Source: G965220825 sp965220825
GTDB lineage: Bacteria > Pseudomonadota > Alphaproteobacteria > UBA828
NCBI GenBank assembly: GCA_965220825.1
Contig: OZ244839.1
Coordinates: 2,728,001-2,792,000 of the forward strand
Direction: 5' to 3'
DNA length: 64,000 nucleotides
This document shows, in pieces, positions 32,870 to 41,695 of the stretch (position 1 is its first letter; the number at the start of each line of letters is the position of its first letter). The position numbers were made by a program, and so were the translations under genes. The notes beneath the pieces were generated by a model. That model ran no database searches. It had not been told where the DNA came from and worked only from the letters and a program-made list of their open reading frames with translations.

Positions 32870-33682
32870 TCAATCGCTCTTGGCGGGATCGCGGCGGTCG
32901 CTCTTGTAGCCGGTGAGCTCGGTGTAGCTGAAGATGAGGCCCGCAGCGTCGAAGCCGCCGTCCACGTTTACCACGCTGCCGGTCATGTAGGCCGCGTCGT
33001 CGCTCGCGAGGAAGAGCACGGCGCCGGCCACGTCCGGCGCAAGGCCGAAACGGTCGAGCGGGATGCGCTCCAGATAGCGGCGCTCCTGGTCCGGTCCGAA
33101 GGTGGTGATACCGGTGTCGATGGGGCCGGGCGCAACGGCGTTCACCGTCACGCCCCGCGGCCCGAGTTCGACCGCCATGATGCGGGTCAGTTGATGGATG
33201 CCGGCCTTGGTGACGCCGTAGGCCGTGCGTCCGAAGCTCCCGCGCTGGCCGGAGATCGAGCCGATATTGACGATGCGGCCCGCCCCTTGCGCCACCATGA
33301 TCCGCGCCGCCGCCTGGGCCGAGAGGAAGGCACTGGTGAGGTTGTTGCGAAGAACGCGCTCCCAGTCGTCGAGAGGGAGATCCAGGAAGGCGCCGTGATG
33401 GGCGATCCCCGCATTGTTGATCAGGATGTCGAGACGGCCGTCGAAACGGGTACGGACGGTCTCGAAGAGATGGGCCACGCCGTCGGCGTAACCGAGGTCG
33501 GCGGTGCATGGCGCGGCGTGCCCGCCGGCGGCCTGGATTTCAGCCGCTGCGTCCGCTGCGCGGTCGCCGTCCACATCGGCCAGCACCAGGTCGGCCCCTT
33601 CGGCCGCCAGCCGGCGTCCGATCTCCCGCCCGATACCGCGCCCGCCGCCCGTTACCACGGCGCACTTTCCCCCGAACCGCAT
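32870..33682 (-). CDS. Short-chain dehydrogenase/reductase
   Basis: A 270-residue NAD(P)-dependent SDR. The cofactor loop TGGGRGIGREIG, an acidic end of beta-2 (VLADVDGD), NNAGIAHHG, and the Ser-Tyr-Lys set (NIGSISGQ, TAYGVTKAG) are all present; a C-terminal VVNVDGGFDAAG follows. It has FabG-like form but is longer at the C-terminus (YTELTGYKSDRRDPAKSD). Convergent with the lipoprotein gene (12 bases apart) and divergent from the oligopeptide-transporter operon. It could be a sugar or polyol dehydrogenase; substrate unknown. Confidence 0.9.
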   Translation of the reverse strand: MRFGGKCAVVTGGGRGIGREIGRRLAAEGADLVLADVDGDRAADAAAEIQAAGGHAAPCTADLGYADGVAHLFETVRTRFDGRLDILINNAGIAHHGAFLDLPLDDWERVLRNNLTSAFLSAQAAARIMVAQGAGRIVNIGSISGQRGSFGRTAYGVTKAGIHQLTRIMAVELGPRGVTVNAVAPGPIDTGITTFGPDQERRYLERIPLDRFGLAPDVAGAVLFLASDDAAYMTGSVVNVDGGFDAAGLIFSYTELTGYKSDRRDPAKSD

Positions 33683-33844
33683 CGTTCCGGCTCCTTTCTT
33701 GTCGCCAATATGCGCGGAGGTTCGCCCGGCGGCGGCGGCCCGGTCAAACGGGCGGCCGTCGCGGCCGAGCGCTGGCCGCTGGCTTGCCGGTGGGGGAGGA
33801 TTAAGATAGGACCGCAAAAGCGGCGGCATGTGCGGAAGAGGGCG

Positions 33845-34813
33845 GTGGCGCTTCTCCGGGTAGAGAACCTGACCAAGGTCTTCACGGTCGGCAAGGGCGA
33901 CGACCTGATTGCGGTCAATGACGTCTCGTTCGAGCTGGAGCGCGGCGAGACGCTGGGCCTGGTGGGGGAGAGCGGTTCGGGCAAGACCACCGTGGGCCGC
34001 TGCGTGCTTCGTCTCATCGAGCCCACGAAGGGGCGCATCCTGCTGGGTGACCAGGAGATCACGGGCCTCGATACGCCCGCGCTCCGTGCGCTGCGCGCGC
34101 GCATGCAGCTTGTCTTCCAGGACCCGTTCGGCTCCCTCAACCCGCGGCTCACCGTGTTCCAGACCGTGAGCGAGCCGCTCTGGCTTCACGGCACCAGCCG
34201 GTCGGAGCGCCGTGACCGCGCCGCCGCCATGATCGAGCGGGTGGGGCTTCCGCGCGGCGTCTTCGACTATTACCCGGCGGATCTCACGGCGAGCGAACAG
34301 CAGCGGGTCGGTATCGCCCGGGCGCTCGTGACCCGGCCGGAGTTCGTCGTGCTGGACGAGCCCACCTCCATGCTCGATCCGTCGGCGCGAGCCGAGGTCC
34401 TCGACCTGCTCAAGGTCATCCAGGAAGAGACGGGGACGGCCTATATCTTCATCTCCCACGACCTCACCTCGGTTGCCAAGATCAGCCATCGCATCGCCAT
34501 CATGTATCTCGGCCACATCGTGGAACACGCGCCGACCCGGATCATCATGGAAAGCCAGCGCCACCCCTACAGCCGCGCGCTGCTCTCGGCCGTACTCTTC
34601 CCCGACCCGCTCCGCCGCCCCGACCCCTATGTCATCGAGGGCGAGATTCCGACCGCCATCAACCCCAGGCCCGAATGCCCGCTCTGCGGGCGCTGCCCGA
34701 TCCGCGAGGACGCCTGCCGGGAAGCGGTACCGCCTCTGGTGGAGGTGGAGGAGGCGCATTACTCCGCGTGCCGCCGCTGGTCCGAGGTCGCCGCGCCGGC
34801 AGCGGCGGTCTGA
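33845..34813 (+). CDS. Oligopeptide/dipeptide ABC transporter ATPase (DppF/OppF type) with degenerate signature
   Basis: A 322-residue ATPase. Walker A is GESGSGKTT (41-49), the Q-loop QLVFQDPFGSLNP is normal, Walker B reads FVVLDEPTSMLD and the H-loop FISHDLTS is intact. The signature, normally LSGGQ, is LTASE (147-151). The C-terminal OppF extension has the PECPLCGRCPIREDAC cysteine cluster. The GTG at 33845 has GGAAGAGG upstream; an in-frame GTG at 33830 is an alternative. The first gene of a four-gene importer, followed by binding protein, permease and permease-ATPase fusion. Confidence 0.9.
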   Translation: MALLRVENLTKVFTVGKGDDLIAVNDVSFELERGETLGLVGESGSGKTTVGRCVLRLIEPTKGRILLGDQEITGLDTPALRALRARMQLVFQDPFGSLNPRLTVFQTVSEPLWLHGTSRSERRDRAAAMIERVGLPRGVFDYYPADLTASEQQRVGIARALVTRPEFVVLDEPTSMLDPSARAEVLDLLKVIQEETGTAYIFISHDLTSVAKISHRIAIMYLGHIVEHAPTRIIMESQRHPYSRALLSAVLFPDPLRRPDPYVIEGEIPTAINPRPECPLCGRCPIREDACREAVPPLVEVEEAHYSACRRWSEVAAPAAAV

Positions 34814-34833
34814 GCTCCGCGGTCCCACAACCC

Positions 34834-34864
34834 TTGTCCGGTTTGGCCAAGTCTGTTCTACAAT
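34834..34864 (+). promoter_or_regulatory. Possible promoter before the peptide-binding protein
   Basis: TTGTCC (34834-34839) and TACAAT (34859-34864) with a 19-base spacer, longer than ideal. It would give separate, stronger expression of the binding protein, as is common in such operons. Confidence 0.35.
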
Positions 34865-34910
34865 CCGTCCTGCCTCCAGCCCTGGAGCGGTACAGACACG
34901 GGAGAAGATC

Positions 34911-36578
34911 ATGACAATGGGAGACATCACGCGGCGGGGCCTCGGGATTGCCGCCGCCGCCCTGCTTATCTGTTCGGCCGTCGCTGCGCTTTCGCCCCGG
35001 GCGGCGCACGCGGCAGACACCATGGTGATTGCGATTCCCGGCCTGCCTCAGGGGATCGATCTCGACAAGCATGTGAGTCCTCAGACCTGGAGCATGGGCG
35101 CTCAGGTGCTGGAGGACGGCATGAGCTGGGAATGGGTGGACTTCCCCTACGCCACCGGCGATGCCTGGGATCCGTCGACCATTCCAGGCTTCAAATATCC
35201 CGACTATATGGGTCAGAAGACCCTGGTGCCGGGCATCATCGAAAAATGCGAACTGAGCGAGGACGGCAAGCGCGCCGTCTACCACATCCGCAAGGGTGTG
35301 ATCTCGCCCTGGGGCAACGAATTCACCGCCGATGACATTCTCTGGCGGATCGAGCGCGGCAAGGCCACCGGCGCCATCAACAATTTCCTCGAGTTCCTGC
35401 TCAACCTGCCGGGCCAGACCATCAACCCGCCCGAGAGCGGCGGCTACACCAAGATCGATGACTACACGGTCGAGATCACCTCGTCGGCCGGCATGCCGCT
35501 CGCCTGCAAGGCGCTCACCAACTATTACAATGCGTGGCTCGACTCCACCGAGATCATGAAGCACGCCACCGAGGACGACCCGTGGGCCGACAAGTGGGTC
35601 GCGACCAACGGCGGCGGGTTCGGCGGCTACCGGGTTACGGAGTGGACGGCCGGCAAACGGGTCGTCATGGAGGCCAACGAGAACTACTGGCGCGGCGCGC
35701 CGGAGATCAAGCGGATCATCTATCTCGTGGTTCCGGAATCGGCGAACCGCGTCGCGCTGCTGAAGCAGGGCAAGGTCCATATGGCCGAAGGGCTCACGCC
35801 CGACGAGATCGTGGCACTGGCCGACGACGAGAACGCCCGGGGTGTCGCGGTCCGCGGCAACCAGTCCATGTGGGTCATGATCAACAACGAGCTGCCGCCT
35901 TACGACAATGTGCTGGTGCGGCGCGCCATCAACCACCTCATCGACCGCCAGTCCATCATCGACGACATCTATCACGGCATGATGAACCACTGGCAGGGCC
36001 CGATGCCGAGCACCTATCCGGGTTACGCAGGGCATCTGAAATATGACTACAACCCGGCCAGGGCGAAGGAGTTGCTGGCGGAAGCGGGCTTCCCCAACGG
36101 CTTCGACGCGGAGCTCGCCTTCAACGCGGGCGATGCGACGCAGGAGGCGATCTCGGTGCTGCTGCAGAGCTCCTTCCGCGAAGCGGGCATCAACCTCTCG
36201 CTCAAGAAGCTTCCGGTAGCGGCCCACTCCGACACGGTGATGAGCAAGCAGGGCTCGCTCGCCATCTGGACCGACATGCCGATCCAGCCGGACATCAACT
36301 ATGCACTGAAGCTGGTATGGCCCACCGGAGCGCTGGTCAACTACCATAACTTCTCCGACCCCAAGGTCGATCAGACGCTCAAGGACGGCGAAGGCGTGGT
36401 GGATCCGGAGGCCCGTATCGCGGCCCACGCCGGCATCCAGGAGCATATCCACGATCTCGCCGGCGTCGGCTGGATCGGGGAGCATTACTTCGCGGTCGGT
36501 CTTTCCCGGAAAGTCAGCAATTTCCGCTGGTACACCACCCAGTACTATCACGTGGCGGAAATGAGCCTCGCCGACTGA
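34911..36578 (+). CDS. Oligopeptide-type ABC transporter binding protein
   Basis: A 555-residue extracytoplasmic solute-binding protein of family 5 (DppA/OppA class). The signal sequence MTMGDITRRGLGIAAAALLI...AHA has an RR pair and is cut near residue 35. Family features are IIEKCELSEDGKRAVYHIRKG, FTADDILWRIER, VRRAINHLIDRQSI and NPARAKELLAEAGFPNGFDAEL in pieces. GGGAGAAGATC precedes the ATG. Ligands of this family include peptides, nickel, glutathione and opines, so the substrate is open. Confidence 0.9.
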   Translation: MTMGDITRRGLGIAAAALLICSAVAALSPRAAHAADTMVIAIPGLPQGIDLDKHVSPQTWSMGAQVLEDGMSWEWVDFPYATGDAWDPSTIPGFKYPDYMGQKTLVPGIIEKCELSEDGKRAVYHIRKGVISPWGNEFTADDILWRIERGKATGAINNFLEFLLNLPGQTINPPESGGYTKIDDYTVEITSSAGMPLACKALTNYYNAWLDSTEIMKHATEDDPWADKWVATNGGGFGGYRVTEWTAGKRVVMEANENYWRGAPEIKRIIYLVVPESANRVALLKQGKVHMAEGLTPDEIVALADDENARGVAVRGNQSMWVMINNELPPYDNVLVRRAINHLIDRQSIIDDIYHGMMNHWQGPMPSTYPGYAGHLKYDYNPARAKELLAEAGFPNGFDAELAFNAGDATQEAISVLLQSSFREAGINLSLKKLPVAAHSDTVMSKQGSLAIWTDMPIQPDINYALKLVWPTGALVNYHNFSDPKVDQTLKDGEGVVDPEARIAAHAGIQEHIHDLAGVGWIGEHYFAVGLSRKVSNFRWYTTQYYHVAEMSLAD

Positions 36579-36691
36579 CGCAGCCTTTCGCTGCGCCGCG
36601 GCATCGGCCGCGCGGCATGCGCAACTGTTGCACGGGAGGCGGCGAAGCGGCGCTGCCTCCCGCCGACGCCCGGGCGTCCTGAGGCGCGCTC

Positions 36692-37747
36692 ATGCGTCTT
36701 GCCATCTATATCGGCCGGCGGTTTCTGTTTCTCGTTCCGCAGGTCTTTCTGATTTCGTTCATCACCTTCGTTCTCGTGCGCCTGCTGCCCGGCGACCCGG
36801 CGCGGCTCTCTCTGGGGCCGCTTGCGCCCGAATCCTCGGTGGAGGCGCTGCGGGAGAAGATGTATCTCGACCGGCCGATCCCCGAGCAATATGTGATCTG
36901 GCTGGAGAACGCCTTCCAGGGTGACCTCGGCGAATCCTGGGTCAACGGAACGGCCGTGCTGGACGACCTGATCCAGCGCATCCCGGTGACTCTCGAACTC
37001 ATCTTCCTGGCACTGATCCTGGTCTTCCTGGTCCTGGTTCCGCTCGCCGTCGTCACCGCGAGCCGGACGCGCAACTGGATCGTGCGCTTCTTCCAGAACA
37101 TCACCTTCGGCTACGGCATGCTGGCCGGCGCCCTGCCGGATTTCCTGCTGGGCCTGGTGCTGATCTTCTTCCTGTTCGCAGGTGCCGCGGGCCTCGCCCC
37201 GGCCGAGCTTCTGCCCGGGCCCGAGGGCCGCCTCGGCATCCTCGATTTCGAGCCGCCCTTCGTCACCGGGTCGATCCTCATCGATTCCCTGCTTGCGGGC
37301 GATCTCGAAGTGTTCTGGTCGGGCTTCCTGCACCTCATCATGCCGGTCTTCACGCTCGCCTTCGTCTATGGCGCGCCCATCTTCAAGATGCTGCGCAGCC
37401 AGATGGAAGGCGCGCTCCAGGCCGACTACACCACCTATGCGGAGGCCGTCGGCCTCGCACCCCGCATCGTGCTGGTCCGTGCCGCGCGCGTGGCCGCCGG
37501 CCCGACGCTGGTGATTACCGGCGTCGTGGTCATGTTCCTCCTCGGCGGCGCGGTGCTGGTGGAGCGGGTGTTCAACTATTCCGGACTCGGCCAGTACGCC
37601 GTGCAGGGCATCGTCACCGCGGACTATGCGCCGATCCAGGGCTTCGTCTCCTTCGCCGCGATCTTCACCATGCTGGTCTATCTCGCCGTCGACCTGATCC
37701 ATTTCGCCATGGATCCGCGCATCAAGGTCGGCGGGAGCCAGAACTAG
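36692..37747 (+). CDS. Oligopeptide-type ABC transporter permease (DppB type)
   Basis: A 351-residue inner-membrane permease. It opens MRLAIYIGRRFLFLVPQVFL and has RLLPGDPAR, the LGESWVNGTAVLDDLIQRIP element of the DppB family, six membrane helices and the coupling sequence YAEAVGLAPRIVLVRAARVAAGP. The insertion between helices (about 155-205) is longer than in DppB. It pairs with the permease half of the fusion encoded 10 bases downstream. Confidence 0.92.
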   Translation: MRLAIYIGRRFLFLVPQVFLISFITFVLVRLLPGDPARLSLGPLAPESSVEALREKMYLDRPIPEQYVIWLENAFQGDLGESWVNGTAVLDDLIQRIPVTLELIFLALILVFLVLVPLAVVTASRTRNWIVRFFQNITFGYGMLAGALPDFLLGLVLIFFLFAGAAGLAPAELLPGPEGRLGILDFEPPFVTGSILIDSLLAGDLEVFWSGFLHLIMPVFTLAFVYGAPIFKMLRSQMEGALQADYTTYAEAVGLAPRIVLVRAARVAAGPTLVITGVVVMFLLGGAVLVERVFNYSGLGQYAVQGIVTADYAPIQGFVSFAAIFTMLVYLAVDLIHFAMDPRIKVGGSQN

Positions 37748-37757
37748 GCGCGCGCAC

Positions 37758-39488
37758 ATGTGGCTTCGCATCAGACGCACGGTCCGGACGCTGCCCAAAT
37801 GGCAGCTTGTCGTTCTGGGCATTTTCTTCGGGGTGATCTTCCTCACGATCTTCGGCCCCTGGCTCGCCCCCTTCCCGACCGAGGTGGCGAATCCGAGCTC
37901 CCGCCTTCTGCCCCCCGGCGGCGCGCATCCCTTCGGGACGGACGAGAACGGCATCGACATTCTTTCGCGGGTGCTGGCCGCACCCCGCACCGACGTGGTG
38001 ATCGGCGTTGTGGCGACGGCGATCTCGGTCTTTCTGGGCTCCCCGCTCGGGGTGGTCGTCGCGCTCTACGAGAGCCGCGGCGGGGCCGGCTCCACCGCCT
38101 TCGCCGAGGTCTTCATGCGCCTTCTGGAGGTGATCCAGTCCTTCCCCGTGTTCGTCTTCGCCATGGTGCTGGTGGCGGTCTTCGGCGGGAGCGTCACCAA
38201 CATCATCATCGCCATCGCCTTCGTGAACACGCCGGTCTTCGTGCGCATCGTGCGCTCTGAAGTGCTGTCGCTCGTGCAGCGGCCCTTCGCCGAGGCGGCG
38301 CGCGCTTCGGGCAACAGGGAGGTGCGCATCGGCTTCCGCCATGTGCTGCCCAACGCCCTGCCGACGGTGATCGTCCAGGTCTCCGTCACGGTGGGCTTCG
38401 CCATCCTGCTTACGGCGGGCCTGAGCTTCGTCGGCGCGGGCGTCCGTCCGCCGACGCCCGAACTCGGTGCCATGATCGCGTCCGGTGCCAAATATCTCGA
38501 GATCGGGCAGTGGTGGCCGGCGCTCTTCCCGGGCTTGGCGCTCGGGCTCACGGTCTTCTCGTTCGGTATTTTCGGCGAGATCCTGACCCAGGTGATGGAG
38601 CCCCGGGCGGTGCGGAAGGAGACGGACCGCCGCCGCGAGGCCGCGCTGGAGGCGGGCGGCGCGGAAGGCGATGAACCCGTCGAGGCGCCCGCCGTTCTGC
38701 TTGCGCGCCCAAGGGAGCCGGTGCTCGCAGCCGAGGGCCTGAGCGTTGCCGCCATCGACACCGGGAAAGGTATCCTGAGCGATGTCCATATCGACCTCGG
38801 TGCCGGCGAGAGCATGGGGATCGTCGGCGAATCCGGCTCCGGCAAATCGGTGCTGGTGCGCTCCATCCTCCAGGTGCTGCCGCCCGCGCTCGCGGTGACC
38901 GGCGGCGCGCTGCGCTACCAGGAGACCGACCTTCTCAAGATGGACAAGCGCGCCCTGCGCCGGCTGCGCACCACCCAGATCGCGGCCATCCTCCCCAACG
39001 CCAAGTCCCAGTTGAATCCGCTCACCACCGTGGGCGCCATGCTGCGCTCCGCACTTCAGGCCCATGAGCGGATCGGCGCGAAAGACGCCGAGAAGCGGGC
39101 GGTGGAACTGCTCGAGATGGTGGGTATCACGGATCCGGCCAAGCGGCTTTCGGCCTTTCCGCACGAGCTCAGCGGCGGCATGGCCCAGCGGGTCTGCCTC
39201 GCCATGGCGCTCATGTATCGGCCTAGGCTGCTGATAGCGGACGAGCCCACCGCCGGGCTCGACGTGACGATCCAGCGCCAGGTGCTCGACCTCACCCGTG
39301 CGCTTGCTGAGGAGGCGGGCACCGCACGGCTTCTGATCACCGGCGATCTGGGCATTGCGGCCCATTACTGCGACAAGGTCGGCGTGATGCAGGCGGGACG
39401 CATCGTCGAAATGGCCGAGACCGAAACCCTCTTCGCCGCGCCGCGCCATCCCTACACACGCCATCTCCTCGACTGCGTCCGCGTCTGA
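37758..39488 (+). CDS. Fused oligopeptide-type permease-ATPase (DppC-DppD) with altered Q-loop and H-loop
   Basis: A 576-residue fusion. Residues 1-290 are a DppC permease (HPFGTDENGIDILSRVL, FAEAARASGNREVRIGFRHVLPNAL in pieces, six helices). After a charged linker (290-320) comes an ATPase domain with Walker A GESGSGKS (357-364), signature LSGGM (471-475) and Walker B LLIADEPTAGLD with the catalytic Glu496. Two switch positions are unusual: the Q-loop reads AAILPNAKSQLNP, lacking the FQD, and the H-loop reads ITGDLG, with Gly529 where His is expected. Together with the LTASE signature of the partner ATPase, this predicts one normal and one degenerate ATP site. Confidence 0.9.
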   Translation: MWLRIRRTVRTLPKWQLVVLGIFFGVIFLTIFGPWLAPFPTEVANPSSRLLPPGGAHPFGTDENGIDILSRVLAAPRTDVVIGVVATAISVFLGSPLGVVVALYESRGGAGSTAFAEVFMRLLEVIQSFPVFVFAMVLVAVFGGSVTNIIIAIAFVNTPVFVRIVRSEVLSLVQRPFAEAARASGNREVRIGFRHVLPNALPTVIVQVSVTVGFAILLTAGLSFVGAGVRPPTPELGAMIASGAKYLEIGQWWPALFPGLALGLTVFSFGIFGEILTQVMEPRAVRKETDRRREAALEAGGAEGDEPVEAPAVLLARPREPVLAAEGLSVAAIDTGKGILSDVHIDLGAGESMGIVGESGSGKSVLVRSILQVLPPALAVTGGALRYQETDLLKMDKRALRRLRTTQIAAILPNAKSQLNPLTTVGAMLRSALQAHERIGAKDAEKRAVELLEMVGITDPAKRLSAFPHELSGGMAQRVCLAMALMYRPRLLIADEPTAGLDVTIQRQVLDLTRALAEEAGTARLLITGDLGIAAHYCDKVGVMQAGRIVEMAETETLFAAPRHPYTRHLLDCVRV

Positions 39489-39574
39489 CAGGGGCAGTCC
39501 GGCGTGCCCCCACAGACACGTCCGTCCGGTTACAATGGGTCCGGCTGCAGTGAAGGCGAGACGGAGCAATCGAC

Positions 39575-40582
39575 ATGACGAGCGATCCTCTGCGTATGGG
39601 AGTCATCGGTGTCGGCTTCATGGGAGCCCTCCATGCCAGGGTGTGGAGCCAGCTTCCGAACACACGGCTCGTCGCGGTCGCGGACCAGGACGCGCAAACC
39701 GCCAAGAGCGTGGCGGACGGTCTGGGCGTGGCCCACTATGGGGATGCGGCTTCCTTGCTGGAGCGGGACGACATCGACGCGGTGAGCATCGTGACTCCCG
39801 ACCGCCTCCACGTGGAGCCGGCGACTGCGGCGGCCCGTGCCGGCAAGCACATTCTGCTGGAGAAGCCCATGGCGCATGACGGCGACGCGGCCGAGGCGAT
39901 CGCTGCAGCGGTGGAGGAGGCCGGAGTCAGGCTGATGGTCGCCCATGTGCTGCGCTTCGATCCTCGCTACGTCCAGCTCCACGCGGCAGCGCAACCGGAC
40001 CGGCTGGGCGAGCCGATCCATCTCCGGGCCAAGCGCAACACGATCCGGAGCGTGGCGGAGAGAATCGGCGCAGACTCTTCGATCCTCTACTATCTGGGCG
40101 TCCACGACATCGACATGATGCAGTGGGTTGCCCGGTCCCCCATCACCCGGGCATACGCCCAGACGGTCAGAAAGCTCTCCAACGGCAACGAGGACGCGCT
40201 CTACGCGGTCGTCAACTTCGCCAATGGCGCCATCGGCACCCTCGATTACAGCTGGGCATGGCCCGATGGCCTGCCCGCCGGCTACCACGCGGCGTTCGAG
40301 GTGATCGGCACCAAGAGCGCGGCTCTGATGGATGTGCGCGACCAGGGCTTCCAGGTCGTAACGGCCGAGGGCCCGACGGCCGCCGACACGCACCTCTGGC
40401 CCGAAATAAACGACAGGATCACCGGCGACCTGCGTGACGAACTCATGCACTTCGCCGAGGCCGTACAGACCTCCGCGCCCTTCGTCCAGGACTTCCGGGA
40501 GGCCCTGGCTGCGATCAGGGTGCTCGATGCGCTGTTTGCATCCCTCGAACAGGATCGCCCGGTCGCCGTTGCCACCGGGTAA
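39575..40582 (+). CDS. Gfo/Idh/MocA-family oxidoreductase
   Basis: A 335-residue NAD(P)-dependent oxidoreductase. The Rossmann start is MGVIGVGFMGALHARVW, the catalytic-lysine motif is HILLEKPMAHD, and the C-terminal substrate domain has LYYLGVHDIDMMQWVA with the conserved His/Asp. Typical substrates are sugars, inositols or their derivatives. It lies 86 bases after the transporter fusion on the same strand, so the imported compound could be its substrate. Confidence 0.9.
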   Translation: MTSDPLRMGVIGVGFMGALHARVWSQLPNTRLVAVADQDAQTAKSVADGLGVAHYGDAASLLERDDIDAVSIVTPDRLHVEPATAAARAGKHILLEKPMAHDGDAAEAIAAAVEEAGVRLMVAHVLRFDPRYVQLHAAAQPDRLGEPIHLRAKRNTIRSVAERIGADSSILYYLGVHDIDMMQWVARSPITRAYAQTVRKLSNGNEDALYAVVNFANGAIGTLDYSWAWPDGLPAGYHAAFEVIGTKSAALMDVRDQGFQVVTAEGPTAADTHLWPEINDRITGDLRDELMHFAEAVQTSAPFVQDFREALAAIRVLDALFASLEQDRPVAVATG

Positions 40583-40609
40583 GGGGCCTCCCCGGGCCCG
40601 CTCCCGCGG

Positions 40610-41317
40610 CTACAGGCCTTCCACCACGCCGATGCGGTAGGCGATCCAGGCGCCGAGGCCGAGGGTCGCGAAGCCCACCGTGGCGCCGAGCGTGTTGTGC
40701 GCCCAGGAGAGGCTCCGCCCCAACCGCTGGAGCGGCAGCGCGATGACGACCGAGAGCGCCGCCATGCCGATCATGGAGCCGACGCCGAAAAGCGCGAGAT
40801 AGGAGAGCGCCCAGACGAAGGACTCGATCTGACCCGCCGTCAGCAGGATCAGCGCCGCCGAGCCCGCGAGGCCGTGCATGAGCCCGACCGCCAGCGCACG
40901 CAGCGAAAGGCCGCGCGCATGGACGTGGTCGTGGCGGGAGACGGCGTGGTTGCCTTCGCGGGCATGGGAGTGGGCATGGAAGTGGACCGTTCCGTCTCCA
41001 TGGCGGTGGACGTGGAAATGCACGCGCGCCGCAACCAGGCGTCGCAGCAGATCCAGCCCGAGGGCCGCCAGCATGAGCCCCACGGCGAACTCGAAAATGC
41101 GTGCGATCTGCTCGGGCATGACGCCGTCCAGCGAGAGCACGACGGCGCCGGCCGTGAAGAGGGTCAGCGTATGTCCGAGACCCCACGCCGCGCCGAGACG
41201 AAGAGCGCTCTTCAGGCTCCGGCCGCGGGAGACGAGCGCGGCGACGGCCGCCAGATGGTCCGCCTCCAGCGCATGGCGCATGCCGACCAGCAATCCGAGC
41301 ACCAATACGCCGCCCAT
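40610..41317 (-). CDS. Nickel/cobalt transporter with His-rich loop (NiCoT/RcnA-like)
   Basis: A 235-residue inner-membrane protein. The NiCoT signature H-x4-D-H is present as RHALEADHLAAVA (His15 to His21), and the second motif is LGHTLTLFTAGA. A loop near residues 95-135 is packed with histidines (VHFHVHRHGDGTVHFHAHSH and on to HDHVHARG). His-rich loops of this kind occur in RcnA-type exporters, whereas uptake NiCoT proteins usually lack them, so the direction of transport is not settled. AAGGAGG lies eight bases before the ATG. Convergent with the oxidoreductase gene. Confidence 0.88.
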   Translation of the reverse strand: MGGVLVLGLLVGMRHALEADHLAAVAALVSRGRSLKSALRLGAAWGLGHTLTLFTAGAVVLSLDGVMPEQIARIFEFAVGLMLAALGLDLLRRLVAARVHFHVHRHGDGTVHFHAHSHAREGNHAVSRHDHVHARGLSLRALAVGLMHGLAGSAALILLTAGQIESFVWALSYLALFGVGSMIGMAALSVVIALPLQRLGRSLSWAHNTLGATVGFATLGLGAWIAYRIGVVEGL

Positions 41318-41695
41318 CGGGCGCCTCCTTGAACGCGTTGCCGGGGCCGATATTCCCCACCGGACGGTCGCACGCACGGCCCCGCCCGGCAAGCGCGTGT
41401 CCTCGTAAGTCCGGCGAACCGGTGTCATGGGCGGTCGCGCGTCCCGCCTCTTTTGGTGCGCGGGTCTCCCGGCCCGCATGTTTTTGTTTTTCGAGGAGAA
41501 GAAAAATGCGGGCCTGGAGACCCGCGCACCGAACCTGTCATGGGGGTCTCCTGGCGGTTGATGGGTCCACCAATCGCTTCGGAGACTCGCAACCCCGTTT
41601 CAAGAGCCGCGTCTCATACCTGTCTGAACTTGCACAGCGCGACGGGACGGAACGCTCGGATAGGGTGGAAGGGCTCGCGCCCGCGGGATGCCGGG
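41318..41695. other. 378-base intergenic region containing repeat copy 2
   Basis: No gene is supported. It holds the upstream region of the nickel/cobalt gene (right of 41317) and the second copy of the palindromic repeat. The short frames here come from the palindromes. Confidence 0.7.
41411..41637 (+). repeat. Dispersed palindromic intergenic repeat, copy 2
   Basis: Same orientation and length as the copy at 31726-31951. The first hairpin has 25-base arms (41456-41480 and 41507-41531) that match at 24 of 25 positions around a T/A-rich loop. The second hairpin (from 41544) is decayed on its right arm compared with copy 1. The shared right end reads TTCAAGAGCCGCGTCTCATA. Confidence 0.88.
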
